Assembly (NCBI RefSeq): GCF_000798815.1
Contig: NZ_JTLD01000121.1
Coordinates: forward strand, 1-64,000
DNA length: 64,000 bases
Direction: 5' to 3'
Source: Alistipes sp. ZOR0009
GTDB taxonomy: Bacteria > Bacteroidota > Bacteroidia > Bacteroidales > ZOR0009
Position numbers and translations under genes: made by a program. The notes beneath the pieces were generated by a model. It was not told the DNA's origin. It searched no databases and saw nothing but the letters and a program-made list of their open reading frames with translations. Positions 35,106 to 44,166 of this stretch are shown piece by piece. Within the stretch, counting starts at the first letter, position 1, and every line of letters begins with the position of its first letter.

Positions 35106-37202
35106 ATGGACATTGCCACGCTAATTAAAGTACTGCTACGTCACCTAAAGGTTATTGTTGCAATTCCTTTGATTGTTGCTCTGTTGGCAATTTTTGCAAC
35201 ACTCAATGAGAAAAAGGAGTACACCTCTAGCTTGTCTATTTTTACAGGAATCACGTCTGGATTCTCAATTGGTAGTTTAGATGGAAATTCTAGAATTGAT
35301 ATGTTCAATACAAACAATCAATTTGATAATTTCATTAATATTTTAAAATCGAAGGAAACCAACGAAGAGGTTGCCCTGCGTCTACTTGCGCAAAACTTGT
35401 CACTCAAAGCGCCTCATCCTATTTTTATATCCAAGGAAAACTACCATAACTTAAAGCAATCTATACCTGCCGAGATACAAGATCTGGTTGTTGATGGTGA
35501 TACTAATCAAACTTACGAGCGTTTTGTTGCTTTTAAAAATAGAAATAGTGATAATTTCCTTGTCTACTTATTGGCTTCCGATGACCCACACTATAGCCTG
35601 AATGCCATCTCTCAGATGGGAATAAAGCGAGTTGGAAATAGCGATTTGGTGAATGTTACGTACGTAAATAATGATCCTGGTATAACCTACCAAACTTTAA
35701 AGATATTATCAGAGGTATTTATAAAGAACTACAAGCAGATTAGGCAAATGCAAACTGATGCAGTTGTCAAATACTTTGAGCGAGAGTTGGCTAAAGTGTC
35801 GGTTAGATTGCGCGATGCGGAGGATCGGCTACTTGCCTACTATAAGAATAATAGCGTAATTAACTACAATGAGCAAACACGGTATATAGCAGAACAAAAG
35901 GAGTATTTCGAAACAGATTATGTTAGAGAAAAGATGAATTTTGCGTCGACGCGCGCATCTGCTTTTGCCCTAGAAAATAAAATGAATGCTCGGGATAGAA
36001 TTTTTCTCAAAAACGATTCAATTGTAAGGCTTCGTAATGAGTTGTATGCCATTAATTTGAAGCAAACAGAAAATCGATTAAATATGAGAGATTCTGTTAA
36101 CGTTGGAAAATCATGGCGTACGCGATTGTATCAAAAGCAAATAGACTCTTTAGTTGGTAAGTTGAATGAATCCATAGTTGGTTCAATGAGATTGCAGAGC
36201 TCGGTAGAGGGGATTGCTGCTGATAAAATTTTGAATCAATGGCTTGATTACGTGGTAAGCAATGAGGCAAGTAGAGCGAAAATAGAGGTGATGGATAATC
36301 GCCTTAAAAATTTTAGGGATATTTACGCATCCTTGGCTCCTGTTGGTGCAACTATTAAACGAATAGAGCGGGAAATAGACATAAATGAACAACAGTATTT
36401 GTCTGTACTACATGGGTTGAACATGGCCAAGTTGAAGATGCAAGATGTCGAAATGTCGTCTACTATTAAGGTTTTGGATAAGCCTCTTTTCCCGCTTACT
36501 TCTCGACCTTCTAATCGGAAAATGATTGTGGCTGCTGCTTTTATCGGAAGCATGCTTTTGGTCATTGCTATCATCATAGCACTTGAGTTTTTAGATAAAT
36601 CCATAAGAACTGCCGAGCGAGCTTCTAAGCTTATAGAGTTGAAGGTAATGGGAGTTTACCCTCATATGTATAAGCGGAAAATTTGGCTGGAGGATGTGGC
36701 AGCCCATCTTGTGCGCATTATGGCAAGGGATGTTGCTAACCATAAGCACGAGGTTCCTATTCGTGTTGGAGTTATAAGTACAATCGATGGAGAAGGGCGA
36801 ACAACCATCTCCAATAAGCTGATTGAAACGTTGAATCAGATGGGATATAAAGCGAAAATGGATGATGTAAAAAATATGCGATCTTCCCGTGAAGCAGATA
36901 CAGATATTTTCATCTATGATTTGCCGTCTATTCTTCTTTCTCCCGTTTCATCAGAAATAGTAAAATCTATAGGACTTTTTATTTTGGTGGTAAGAGCCAA
37001 TCGAGAATGGCGGCCTTCAGATGCTCGTGCATTGTTAGTATTTAACGAAGGAACTTCTAAGCGTCCAGTTATTGTTCTTAATGGTGTTGAAGAGGATGGT
37101 TTGGAGCATTATTTAGGTGATTTACCGAAGAAAAGAAGTCGGTTGCGAATTTGGGCTAAAAGAATTCTAACTCTTAATTTCTTCGGAAAGGAGAGGTTTT
37201 AA
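35106..37202 (+). CDS. Wzz/GumC-like chain-length protein with degenerate BY-kinase domain
   Basis: 698 residues. A Wzz domain with the first membrane span (about 12-32) is followed by a long periplasmic coiled-coil region (215-440). The GNVR-like end and second span are at about 475-498, and a cytoplasmic C-terminal domain at about 545-670. That last domain has the shape of a BY-kinase or MinD-like ATPase, but the Walker A region reads STIDGEGRTTIS (about 558-569), with arginine instead of lysine; no tyrosine-rich tail follows. It should therefore control chain length and export without normal kinase activity. It sits 2 bp after the TolC-like gene, a natural export partner. Confidence 0.85.
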   Translation: MDIATLIKVLLRHLKVIVAIPLIVALLAIFATLNEKKEYTSSLSIFTGITSGFSIGSLDGNSRIDMFNTNNQFDNFINILKSKETNEEVALRLLAQNLSLKAPHPIFISKENYHNLKQSIPAEIQDLVVDGDTNQTYERFVAFKNRNSDNFLVYLLASDDPHYSLNAISQMGIKRVGNSDLVNVTYVNNDPGITYQTLKILSEVFIKNYKQIRQMQTDAVVKYFERELAKVSVRLRDAEDRLLAYYKNNSVINYNEQTRYIAEQKEYFETDYVREKMNFASTRASAFALENKMNARDRIFLKNDSIVRLRNELYAINLKQTENRLNMRDSVNVGKSWRTRLYQKQIDSLVGKLNESIVGSMRLQSSVEGIAADKILNQWLDYVVSNEASRAKIEVMDNRLKNFRDIYASLAPVGATIKRIEREIDINEQQYLSVLHGLNMAKLKMQDVEMSSTIKVLDKPLFPLTSRPSNRKMIVAAAFIGSMLLVIAIIIALEFLDKSIRTAERASKLIELKVMGVYPHMYKRKIWLEDVAAHLVRIMARDVANHKHEVPIRVGVISTIDGEGRTTISNKLIETLNQMGYKAKMDDVKNMRSSREADTDIFIYDLPSILLSPVSSEIVKSIGLFILVVRANREWRPSDARALLVFNEGTSKRPVIVLNGVEEDGLEHYLGDLPKKRSRLRIWAKRILTLNFFGKERF

Positions 37203-37213
37203 ATAGGCTGTTT

Positions 37214-38551
37214 ATGAAAAGCCTGCTATTAGCAGTATGGAAAAACCACAACTTTCTATCAATGTTTGGGAATGTGGTGTTTGCTGGCGTTGCGTTTCTT
37301 TCTTTTGCAATACTGGCACGAAGCTATAATACCCAAATTTTTGGGAAGTATATGCTGTTCGTTTCTGGAGGGGCTTTTCTCGAAATGTTACGTTTTGGAT
37401 TGACCAGAACGTCCATCGTTAAATATCTTTCAGGGGTAGACAAGAGTGAGCAAAAAGCGTTTGTTGGGGCAAACTATCTCATAGGACTGGGAGCAACTTT
37501 GCTAATTAACGTGTTATTATGGCTTGTCTATTTTTTGGGAGGTAAGCAGGTTTTGGAATCGGGATTTTCTTTATTTCTTATTTGGTATCCTTGGATGGCT
37601 TTGGCTAATATTCCAATGAATAATGCTGTTAGTTTGCTTCAAGCGCATATTCGGTTTGATCGTATTCTTTTTATCAGGGCTTTTGCCTCCGTTTCTTTTT
37701 TTCTGTATGCTGCCTTTAATTTCTTTATTGTAAGAAATTCTATTGAAATAACAATTGTTGTTCAAATAGGGACTCAACTACTTACTTCTATAGTCTGTGC
37801 TATGCTCGGCTGGGATGGTATGGGGCATCTTTTGCACACATCTAGAGAGGCGGTAATGAAGCTTCTTCGTTTTGGAAAATTTAGCATGGGAACTCTCATT
37901 AGTACGAGTCTTTTAAAAAGCGCTGACACCTTTATTTTGGGATTGATGCCAGCAATGGGGGTTAGTGCAGTTGCTATTTACAGCGTTCCTCTTAAACTTA
38001 CGGAGTTATTTGAGATACCTCTCCGAAGTTTTACAGCAACGGTATATCCCCGTATGTCAAAGGCGGTTGCTGTTAATGATAAGGTTGCGGTTACATCTTT
38101 GTTTTATGACTATGTAGGGATGCTTTCATTACTTTTTATACCTCTCCTACTGGTGTGCGAGGTGTTTGCTTCAGTGCTAGTGTTGCTTTTTGGTGGAGAG
38201 CAATACTTGGTTGCAGTTCCAATCTTTAGAGTGTACATGCTTTATGGCCTTTTTCTTACAATGGATCGGCTAACTGGTGTTGCATTGGATAGTTTAGGAG
38301 TTCCCAAGTATAATCTCTATAAAGTGGTGTTAATGGCATCCATTAATATTGTTGGAGATATTGTTGCTATATTACTCTTTAAGTCGCTTTTAGCTGTTGC
38401 GGTGGTGACTGTTCTTAACACATTTATTGGAGCGCTGGTTGGGTATAGAATTCTTAAGAGGTTTTTGCCTTTGAATTTTTCTACTGTTATAACGAGAGGT
38501 TGGTATTTTATAATGTCAAAAAAGGGGGTGTTTTATGAACGCTTTTCGTGA
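37214..38551 (+). CDS. Wzx-type polysaccharide flippase
   Basis: 445 residues with about 12-14 membrane spans and little extramembrane sequence, typical of MOP-superfamily oligosaccharide flippases. Family-like features are NVVFAGVAFLSFAILARSYNTQIFGKYMLFVS at the N-terminus and the TLISTSLLKSADTFILG segment in mid-protein. It would carry undecaprenyl-linked repeat units to the periplasmic face. It is encoded between the Wzz-like and polymerase-like genes and overlaps the latter by 17 bp. Confidence 0.9.
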   Translation: MKSLLLAVWKNHNFLSMFGNVVFAGVAFLSFAILARSYNTQIFGKYMLFVSGGAFLEMLRFGLTRTSIVKYLSGVDKSEQKAFVGANYLIGLGATLLINVLLWLVYFLGGKQVLESGFSLFLIWYPWMALANIPMNNAVSLLQAHIRFDRILFIRAFASVSFFLYAAFNFFIVRNSIEITIVVQIGTQLLTSIVCAMLGWDGMGHLLHTSREAVMKLLRFGKFSMGTLISTSLLKSADTFILGLMPAMGVSAVAIYSVPLKLTELFEIPLRSFTATVYPRMSKAVAVNDKVAVTSLFYDYVGMLSLLFIPLLLVCEVFASVLVLLFGGEQYLVAVPIFRVYMLYGLFLTMDRLTGVALDSLGVPKYNLYKVVLMASINIVGDIVAILLFKSLLAVAVVTVLNTFIGALVGYRILKRFLPLNFSTVITRGWYFIMSKKGVFYERFS

Positions 38552-39998
38552 TAGCATCGGTAGCGAGAGGCTTTATTCTCTTAGGGGGGGATTGTTGCTA
38601 GCGTCAGTCGTTGGTCTTTCATTTATGGCGGTAAGGATGCTAGGTTTTACGGGGGCGCTGCTTCTTGTTGCAATACCACTCGTAGGAGCTTATCTTTTTT
38701 GGGTATTTGAAGAGCCTCGAGTTGGTATTTACACAATTATTTCAATGAGTTTTGCTATTAGCGGCTTAGGTAGATACTATTCAGCGCTTCCTTTTGGTTT
38801 GAGTATTGATTTTTTAATTGTAGTGACGTTTTTGGCCTTCTTCTTTCAGCATTTTAGAAAAACTCCTTGGTCTTTAATCCCATTTGATGCTTTTGCTGTA
38901 GTTGGTATTTGGTTCTTTTACTGTGTCGCAATGATTGCAAATCCGCTGTCTCCTGGTCCAGAAGCATGGTTTTATGCTTCTAGGGGATTGGCTTTCTATA
39001 TGTTTTTCATGATCCCTCTAGGTATTTTAGTGTTTAATACACCGAAAGATCTGGAGCGTTTTATTTTGATATGGTTGCTTTTTTCTTCGATAGGTACACT
39101 GTGGGCCATAAAACAGATATACATTGGAGTTTCGCAGACAGAGCAGCTTTGGCTTGATGGAGGTGCCGCCAGCACTCATTTTGTATGGGGCAAACTTCGT
39201 GCATTTTCTTACTATTCAGATGCTGGCCAGTTTGGTGCAGCACAGGCTCATGCTGCCATAATTAGTGCTGTTGTAATGCTTCATCCTCAATCTTTAAAAA
39301 AGAAAATGTTGTTTTTGACTTTCTTTATTTTGAGTATGTGGGGGATGGGGTTGTCAGGAACGCGTGGTGCTATATTTTTATTAGGAATTTCTGCTTTTAC
39401 CTATCTTCTTTTTAGCAAACGATTTGTGATTTTGGTAATTGGCGGAGTTATTGCGGGGGGAGCATTTGGTTTCTTAAAATATACCACCTTACTAAGCTCA
39501 AACTATCAAATTAATCGCATGCGCTCGGCATTTGATCCTAATGACCCATCTCTGATGGTTCGCAAAAATAGGGAGAAAATTCTTGTTGGATATCTTGCTA
39601 ATAAGCCAATTGGCGAAGGAATTGGGAGCTCTGGTTATTGGGGACAAAGGTTTAGGCCTGGCAGTTTTTTGGCAGATTTGGGAACTGATAGCCATTTTGT
39701 GAGGGTCTGGGCTGAAACAGGAATTGTTGGTCTGATAATTGACATCGCGATGTTCTTATACCTTATTGGAAAATGTGGGCTGATTCTTTGGCGGATGGAA
39801 TATTCGTATCATCGCACATGTTTGGTAGGACTGTATTCTGGTTTTGTAGGGGTAGTGGTGGCTAGCTATGGAAACATGGTGGTGGCTCAAATGCCAACAG
39901 GAACGATAATTTATTTAAGTATCGGTTTTATTTTAGTCTCTCGTAAATGGCCTTCGCCTATTAAGGATGAAGTTCAAATAAAAAGCATTCAGGAATAG
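38535..39998 (+). CDS. O-antigen polymerase/ligase-like membrane protein
   Basis: 487 residues with about 11-12 membrane spans and one long periplasmic loop around 325-395 containing NREKILVGYLANKPIGEGIGSSGYWG and DSHFVRVWAETGIVGLI. This is the pattern of the Wzy/WaaL (O-antigen polymerase or ligase) family. With the adjacent flippase and chain-length protein it most likely polymerises the repeat unit. Ligase activity cannot be excluded from sequence. Its start overlaps the last 17 bp of the flippase gene. Confidence 0.86.
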   Translation: MNAFRDSIGSERLYSLRGGLLLASVVGLSFMAVRMLGFTGALLLVAIPLVGAYLFWVFEEPRVGIYTIISMSFAISGLGRYYSALPFGLSIDFLIVVTFLAFFFQHFRKTPWSLIPFDAFAVVGIWFFYCVAMIANPLSPGPEAWFYASRGLAFYMFFMIPLGILVFNTPKDLERFILIWLLFSSIGTLWAIKQIYIGVSQTEQLWLDGGAASTHFVWGKLRAFSYYSDAGQFGAAQAHAAIISAVVMLHPQSLKKKMLFLTFFILSMWGMGLSGTRGAIFLLGISAFTYLLFSKRFVILVIGGVIAGGAFGFLKYTTLLSSNYQINRMRSAFDPNDPSLMVRKNREKILVGYLANKPIGEGIGSSGYWGQRFRPGSFLADLGTDSHFVRVWAETGIVGLIIDIAMFLYLIGKCGLILWRMEYSYHRTCLVGLYSGFVGVVVASYGNMVVAQMPTGTIIYLSIGFILVSRKWPSPIKDEVQIKSIQE

Positions 39999-40166
39999 TA
40001 TGCCTTATTTATCTATTAAATAAGACGATGGTTTTTTGTTAAGAATTGAACGAGGCGGGTTGAATAAAAATACAAACAGATAGACATAGTTCTTTTTTAA
40101 GCAACATTAAGTGTTCTTTTTTTTCTTTTGTCAATCTATTGTTGTTTTATATAAAATCTTAGAGGG

Positions 40167-41345
40167 ATGGCAGTAACGGATAAAATCTACTTTCCTGGTT
40201 TAAATGGAATTCGCTTTATAGCGGCTTTTTCTGTCATAATTCACCATGTTGAACAGACAAAATATTTTGCCAATTTGCCGAATGTTTGGGGAAAGAATGT
40301 CTTTATCGATTCGTTAGGGCATCGTGGTGTATCCCTTTTTTTTACGTTGAGTGGGTTTTTAATTACTTACCTGTTGCTTGCTGAAATAGAAAAAACAGGA
40401 ACTGTCAATGTTGTTAAGTTCTATATTCGTCGTACGTTGCGTATTTGGCCTTTATACTACTTTGTTGTACTCTTTACCTTTTTTGTTTTACCCTTTTTTA
40501 TAACCTTACCAGGTATTAGTGGCGAACATTATACAGGCTTTTATGTAAAACTATTTTTGTATCTCGTTCTTCTTCCTAATATTGCTCGACAGATGTTTGG
40601 AAATTCGTTGGTATTAGGGAGTAATCAGGCTTGGTCGGTGGGAATTGAGGAGCAATTTTATGCCTTCTGGCCATGGCTAATTCGTTGGTTCAGGAATCAT
40701 ATTCTCAAATTTCTTGTTGCATTTATCGTTCTAAAAACATTCGTTTCTGTAGTTCTAATCTGGACTATTCAACATTTTTCGGATGCTTCGTGGATTCGTT
40801 ATGTGGATTTTGCAAATACAGCATGGCGTTTTTTGCAGATAGAGCAAATGGCTGTTGGTGCAGTTGGTGCATATTTTTTGTTTAAAGGGATGCGGCATGT
40901 GATGAAATTAGTTTACCATCCTATCGTAATGTGGGGAGCTTTTCTTGCTATTGTAGGGTCGCTAATGGTTCACGTATCATTTCTTGGTTTTTCCATATTG
41001 GAAGCAATTGCTTATACTATTGCTATTCTCAATATCTCTACAAATCCGTTGTGTCCTGTAAAGTTAAATGCATCATGGCTTCAAAAAATGGGTGATATAT
41101 CTTACGGAATTTACATGTACCATACCATTTGTTTGGCTATCGTAATTCGTTTATTGATGGGGGTAAATATGCATAATACCAGTTGGGTTGGTTTTAATGT
41201 ATTAATGTACACTGTACCAGGAGTTCTTACGTTGTTGGTTTCTTGGTTATCGTACAGGTATTTTGAGTTGTGGTTTATCAATTTAAAGAAAAGGTTTATG
41301 GTCGTAAAAAGTGCTACTCTCAAGAATGAGGAATTTGATAGGTGA
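40167..41345 (+). CDS. Acyltransferase 3 family membrane protein
   Basis: 392 residues with about ten membrane spans. FPGLNGIRFIAAFSVIIHHVEQTKYF has the N-terminal arginine-phenylalanine and histidine typical of OafA/NodX-like enzymes; SLFFTLSGFLITYLLL, RRTLRIWPLYYFVV and NQAWSVGIEEQFYAFWP are the other conserved segments. Members acetylate or succinylate sugars on envelope polysaccharides. It follows the polymerase gene after a 168-bp gap that shows no clear promoter or terminator, so it may be the modification gene at the end of the locus. Confidence 0.92.
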   Translation: MAVTDKIYFPGLNGIRFIAAFSVIIHHVEQTKYFANLPNVWGKNVFIDSLGHRGVSLFFTLSGFLITYLLLAEIEKTGTVNVVKFYIRRTLRIWPLYYFVVLFTFFVLPFFITLPGISGEHYTGFYVKLFLYLVLLPNIARQMFGNSLVLGSNQAWSVGIEEQFYAFWPWLIRWFRNHILKFLVAFIVLKTFVSVVLIWTIQHFSDASWIRYVDFANTAWRFLQIEQMAVGAVGAYFLFKGMRHVMKLVYHPIVMWGAFLAIVGSLMVHVSFLGFSILEAIAYTIAILNISTNPLCPVKLNASWLQKMGDISYGIYMYHTICLAIVIRLLMGVNMHNTSWVGFNVLMYTVPGVLTLLVSWLSYRYFELWFINLKKRFMVVKSATLKNEEFDR

Positions 41346-41425
41346 ATCTGAGTTATATTAATTATTTGCTATTAACATGATGTAATTATTGTGTGTTGTG
41401 AGGAGAAGAGCTGGTTGCTTGTTCT

Positions 41426-41749
41426 CTAGAGTTTAGGGTTGTTCCTATGTCGATCGGCATCTCGCAGCGTTTTCTTTTGAAGATTTTTTTCGAGTGCTTC
41501 TGTAAGGTTAACACCTGTTTGGTTCGCGATGCACATTACTACGAAAAGTATGTCTGCAAGTTCGTCCTCTAAACTTTTATTCTTATCGCTTTCTTTTTCC
41601 GATTGCTCTCCATATCGGCGTACCATTATGCGGGCTACTTCGCCAACTTCCTCCATCAGTATTCCAAGGTTGGTCATCTCGTTAAAGTAACGTATGCCGT
41701 ACTCTTTAATCCATTTATCTATAGTTGTTTGAGCCTCTTCTATTGTCAT
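41426..41749 (-). CDS. MazG-like nucleotide pyrophosphohydrolase
   Basis: 107 residues, a single MazG/NTP-PPase helical domain. The two acidic metal-binding motifs are EEVGEVARIM and EDELADILFVVMCIA. Such small proteins hydrolyse non-canonical or excess (d)NTPs to the monophosphate; the specific substrate is not predictable. Its start ATG shares one base with the stop codon of dtd (TAATG), so the two are translated from one message. Confidence 0.9.
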   Translation of the reverse strand: MTIEEAQTTIDKWIKEYGIRYFNEMTNLGILMEEVGEVARIMVRRYGEQSEKESDKNKSLEDELADILFVVMCIANQTGVNLTEALEKNLQKKTLRDADRHRNNPKL

Positions 41750-42201
41750 TATTCTTTGTTTTGGGTGTCGATTATGATGGTAACAGGGCCGTCATTTAGA
41801 AGTTCAATCTGCATATTGGCGCCAAATTCTCCTGTTTTTACAGATCTCCCTAGATCTTTTTCGATTTGGGCTATAAACTTTTCATACATGGGTATGGCAA
41901 GATCAGGTTTTGCAGCCTTTATGTAAGATGGTCTGTTCCCTTTTTTTGTTGATGCGTGAAGCGTAAATTGGCTAACCAAAAGTATTTCTCCTTCAGCATC
42001 AGCTACAGATAGATTCATGATACCATCACTATCGTCGAAAATTCTAAGACGAGTAATTTTTCCTGATAGCCACTCAATATCCTCTTGTGTATCATTGTTC
42101 TCTATTCCTAAAAGAATAAGAATTCCTTTTTCAATAGAAGACCTTATATCGCCATCGATGGCCACAGATGCTTTGCTTACTCGCTGTAATACAGCTCTCA
42201 T
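41749..42201 (-). CDS. dtd: D-aminoacyl-tRNA deacylase
   Basis: 150 residues, the usual length. DTD hydrolyses D-aminoacyl-tRNA and glycyl-tRNA-Ala as a translation quality check. It starts MRAVLQRVSKASV as expected, and the catalytic SQFTLHA motif (SQxT) and the C-terminal NDGPVTI motif with the cross-subunit Gly-cis-Pro are present. It is co-transcribed with the MazG-like gene. Confidence 0.97.
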   Translation of the reverse strand: MRAVLQRVSKASVAIDGDIRSSIEKGILILLGIENNDTQEDIEWLSGKITRLRIFDDSDGIMNLSVADAEGEILLVSQFTLHASTKKGNRPSYIKAAKPDLAIPMYEKFIAQIEKDLGRSVKTGEFGANMQIELLNDGPVTIIIDTQNKE

Positions 42202-42374
42202 ACTGTTATATTTTGATCATCTACAAAATTATAAAAACTAGTTGATTTGTTTGGTCAGAAAAGATTCTTCTATATTTACTCAAAATACTTCTGCCGAAAA
42301 ACTATGCTACTTATTTCAGACGGAGGTGTATGGCCTTTTTTTATTAAACGAAGAGAGCGAGAACGGTGTTAAGG

Positions 42375-42899
42375 ATGTTGGATGATTTGCGTTTTGAAGA
42401 GGTTCTTGGTAGAACTTGTTGTAAGCAGGAAATTACAGCGGTTGCTGCAGCCGTTTGTCTACATCCAGAACGAATGAAGGAGTTGTGGGATTTTGCTATT
42501 TCTACGCATCCTAACGCTTGGCGAGCGGTGTGGGCTTTGGGGTATGTTAACGAATCCCATGAGAGTTTTTTAGTTCCCTACTTACATGATGTTGCAGAAA
42601 TGACGATTGCAACTAAGCATTTAGGAAAAAAGAGGGAGCTACTTAAGATCTTACTGCAGCATCCGCTATCTGCTGATTTTTCAGGCGAGTTATTAGACGA
42701 TTGTTTTAATACAATTGTTTCGAGGGATGCGCCGGTTGGTTTGCGTATGTATGCTATGGAAATGATCGCAAAATTTTGCGAGGTTTACCCAGAACTTATC
42801 CCAGAATACATTGCAATGCTGGAGGATATTGTTGCAGAACCTCCTTCTGTTGGAATGAAGGGAAGGGCACTAAAGCTCGTTAAGCGTTTTTCATCCTAG
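42375..42899 (+). CDS. Hypothetical helical repeat protein
   Basis: 174 residues from ATG 42375; a GTG at 42366 would add three. The sequence is almost all helical, with repeating pairs such as HPNAWRAVWALGYVNES, LKILLQHPLSADFSGELLDDC and APVGLRMYAMEMIAKFCEVYPE that resemble HEAT/ARM units. There is no signal peptide, membrane span or catalytic motif. I do not recognise a named family. It stands alone between dtd and a small minus-strand gene. Confidence 0.65.
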   Translation: MLDDLRFEEVLGRTCCKQEITAVAAAVCLHPERMKELWDFAISTHPNAWRAVWALGYVNESHESFLVPYLHDVAEMTIATKHLGKKRELLKILLQHPLSADFSGELLDDCFNTIVSRDAPVGLRMYAMEMIAKFCEVYPELIPEYIAMLEDIVAEPPSVGMKGRALKLVKRFSS

Positions 42900-42929
42900 T
42901 TGTTAAGCATCATTTAGGACAGAAACGTA

Positions 42930-43133
42930 CTAGTAATTCTGTGAAGTTGGATGTTTGATATGTCCCATTTTGCGAAGTTCATTTTTAACTACGCTTATGG
43001 CCTGTTGTTCCGAGCATCCTTGGTTTTGGAGTTCGTTAAAACGTTTGTATTCCCATTCGGTTAGCGAGAAGGAAAGCTTTAAGTTTCCTCCAAAATCAAT
43101 ATTGACAGTGTATAGTGCGCAATCAATCATCAT
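42930..43133 (-). CDS. Small hypothetical protein, 67 residues
   Basis: It starts MMIDCALYTVNIDFGG and contains SLTEWEYKRFNELQNQGCSEQQAISVVKNELRKMG, a short strand pair followed by two helices. The amphipathic pattern and regular codon use suggest a real small cytoplasmic protein, possibly a helix-turn-helix-like fold. I do not recognise it. It is followed at a distance by no terminator of its own that I can find, and it begins just after the tRNA-Gly(CCC) terminator, so it could be expressed by read-through from the tRNAs. Confidence 0.5.
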   Translation of the reverse strand: MMIDCALYTVNIDFGGNLKLSFSLTEWEYKRFNELQNQGCSEQQAISVVKNELRKMGHIKHPTSQNY

Positions 43134-43149
43134 TCTTTATTTTAAATAA

Positions 43150-43186
43150 AAAAGCCATCTACACGCTTTTGAGCGTATAAATGGCT
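43150..43186 (-). terminator. Terminator of tRNA-Gly(CCC)
   Basis: An outer stem AGCCAT/ATGGCT (43153-43158 with 43181-43186) encloses an inner stem ACGCT/AGCGT. On the minus strand it is followed by TTTTTT. It lies 16 bp past the tRNA. Confidence 0.8.
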
Positions 43187-43201
43187 AACTATTTATTTTT
43201 G

Positions 43202-43274
43202 AGCGAAAAACGGGGCTCGAACCCGCGACCCTCAGCTTGGGAAGCTGATGCTCTACCGACTGAGCTACTTTCGC
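43202..43274 (-). tRNA. tRNA-Gly(CCC)
   Basis: 73 nt with a full cloverleaf on the minus strand. Acceptor arm is GCGAAAG with TTTTCGC; the D-arm contains AGCTCAGTCGGTAGAGC; the anticodon stem TCAGC/GCTGA encloses loop TTCCCAA, giving anticodon CCC; the T-arm contains GGTTCGAGCC. The discriminator is U73, usual for glycine. CCA is not encoded. Confidence 0.95.
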
Positions 43275-43340
43275 ATGGTGTTACGGCAAAAGTAAGAAAG
43301 TTTTTGATTTGTTAATAGAGAAATGTGGATAAATAGTAAA

Positions 43341-43367
43341 AAAAAAGACAACCATTTGGTTGTCTTT
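43341..43367 (-). terminator. Terminator of tRNA-Gly(GCC)
   Basis: AAAGACAACC (43344-43353) pairs perfectly with GGTTGTCTTT (43358-43367). On the minus strand a run of T follows. It begins 3 bp past the tRNA, so the two tRNA genes are separately terminated. Confidence 0.9.
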
Positions 43368-43369
43368 AG

Positions 43370-43442
43370 AGCGGAAAACGAGACTCGAACTCGCGACCCC
43401 AACCTTGGCAAGGTTGTGCTCTACCAACTGAGCTATTTCCGC
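43370..43442 (-). tRNA. tRNA-Gly(GCC)
   Basis: 73 nt on the minus strand. Acceptor arm GCGGAAA pairs with TTTCCGC; the D-arm contains AGCTCAGTTGGTAGAGC; the anticodon stem CAACC/GGTTG encloses loop TTGCCAA, giving anticodon GCC; the T-arm contains AGTTCGAGTCT. Discriminator U73; CCA is not encoded. It resembles the neighbouring Gly(CCC) gene throughout, so the pair probably arose by duplication. Confidence 0.96.
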
Positions 43443-43527
43443 ATTGTTACATCTTAGTAGAACCTGTTGTCGTTGTTTTTCTAAGACGTTGCAAAGGTAG
43501 GTGTATTTTTTATATCTGCAAATTCAA

Positions 43528-44145
43528 TTATGGGACAAATTCAAAAATAGTGTCAATTTCTTTTTTTGTTTTAGGAGGAATGTCTTTATTTTGATATCCA
43601 ATAGCCACAAGACCTGCAAGTTCTAGGTTGTTTTCTGTGTTGAGTATTTTTGCAATTTCTTCTTTAGCAATGAGAGGCGATGACATCCAGCAGGCACCAA
43701 GACCTAGGTTTACGGTCCCAAGTAGCATGTTTTCTATACATGCTCCCACGCTTTGCATGTCAGGGTAGTTTCTCATTCTATTGATATCGTCATGCGAAAG
43801 GCCAACCCCTTTTTCGAGAACAGATTCGTATGGAGATGTAAATATGAAAATCACCGCAGGTGCATTTTCGAAAAAGGTGGAGAAGTACTCTACCTGCCGC
43901 TTAACAGGAATCGCTATTTCATGATTACCATCGGGTAGATTCTCTATTTTGTCTGCAATGGCGTTCGCTATTGCGGACATCATAGGCTTATTGGTAAGTG
44001 CAACAAAGCGCCATGGCTGGTAGTTGTTTATGCTAGGAGCCAGCCCTCCGATGCGACAGATTTCGCGTAGGGTACTTTCGTCAACTTTTTTGTCCGAAAA
44101 GGATCGAATGCTTGTTCTCTTTTGTACAACATCTAGGAAATCCAT
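43528..44145 (-). CDS. Nitroreductase-family FMN oxidoreductase
   Basis: 205 residues. The FMN-binding N-terminus is KRTSIRSFSDKKVD, followed by GGLAPSINNYQPWRFVAL, where the phosphate and ring contacts lie. The second half has MLLGTVNLGLGACWMSSP and the strand LAGLVAIGYQNKDIPPKTK. These fit the NfsA/NfnB-like family, which reduces nitro compounds, quinones or flavins with NAD(P)H. Substrate cannot be named. It follows the EamA transporter gene by 21 bp in the same direction and could be co-transcribed with it. Confidence 0.92.
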   Translation of the reverse strand: MDFLDVVQKRTSIRSFSDKKVDESTLREICRIGGLAPSINNYQPWRFVALTNKPMMSAIANAIADKIENLPDGNHEIAIPVKRQVEYFSTFFENAPAVIFIFTSPYESVLEKGVGLSHDDINRMRNYPDMQSVGACIENMLLGTVNLGLGACWMSSPLIAKEEIAKILNTENNLELAGLVAIGYQNKDIPPKTKKEIDTIFEFVP

Positions 44146-44166
44146 ATTGGTGAAGTTTTCCTCAAG

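Noticed and set aside
32417-41345. Genomic island or prophage
   Set aside because: No integrase, transposase, inverted-repeat ends or tRNA target-site duplication seen; base composition alone is not enough.
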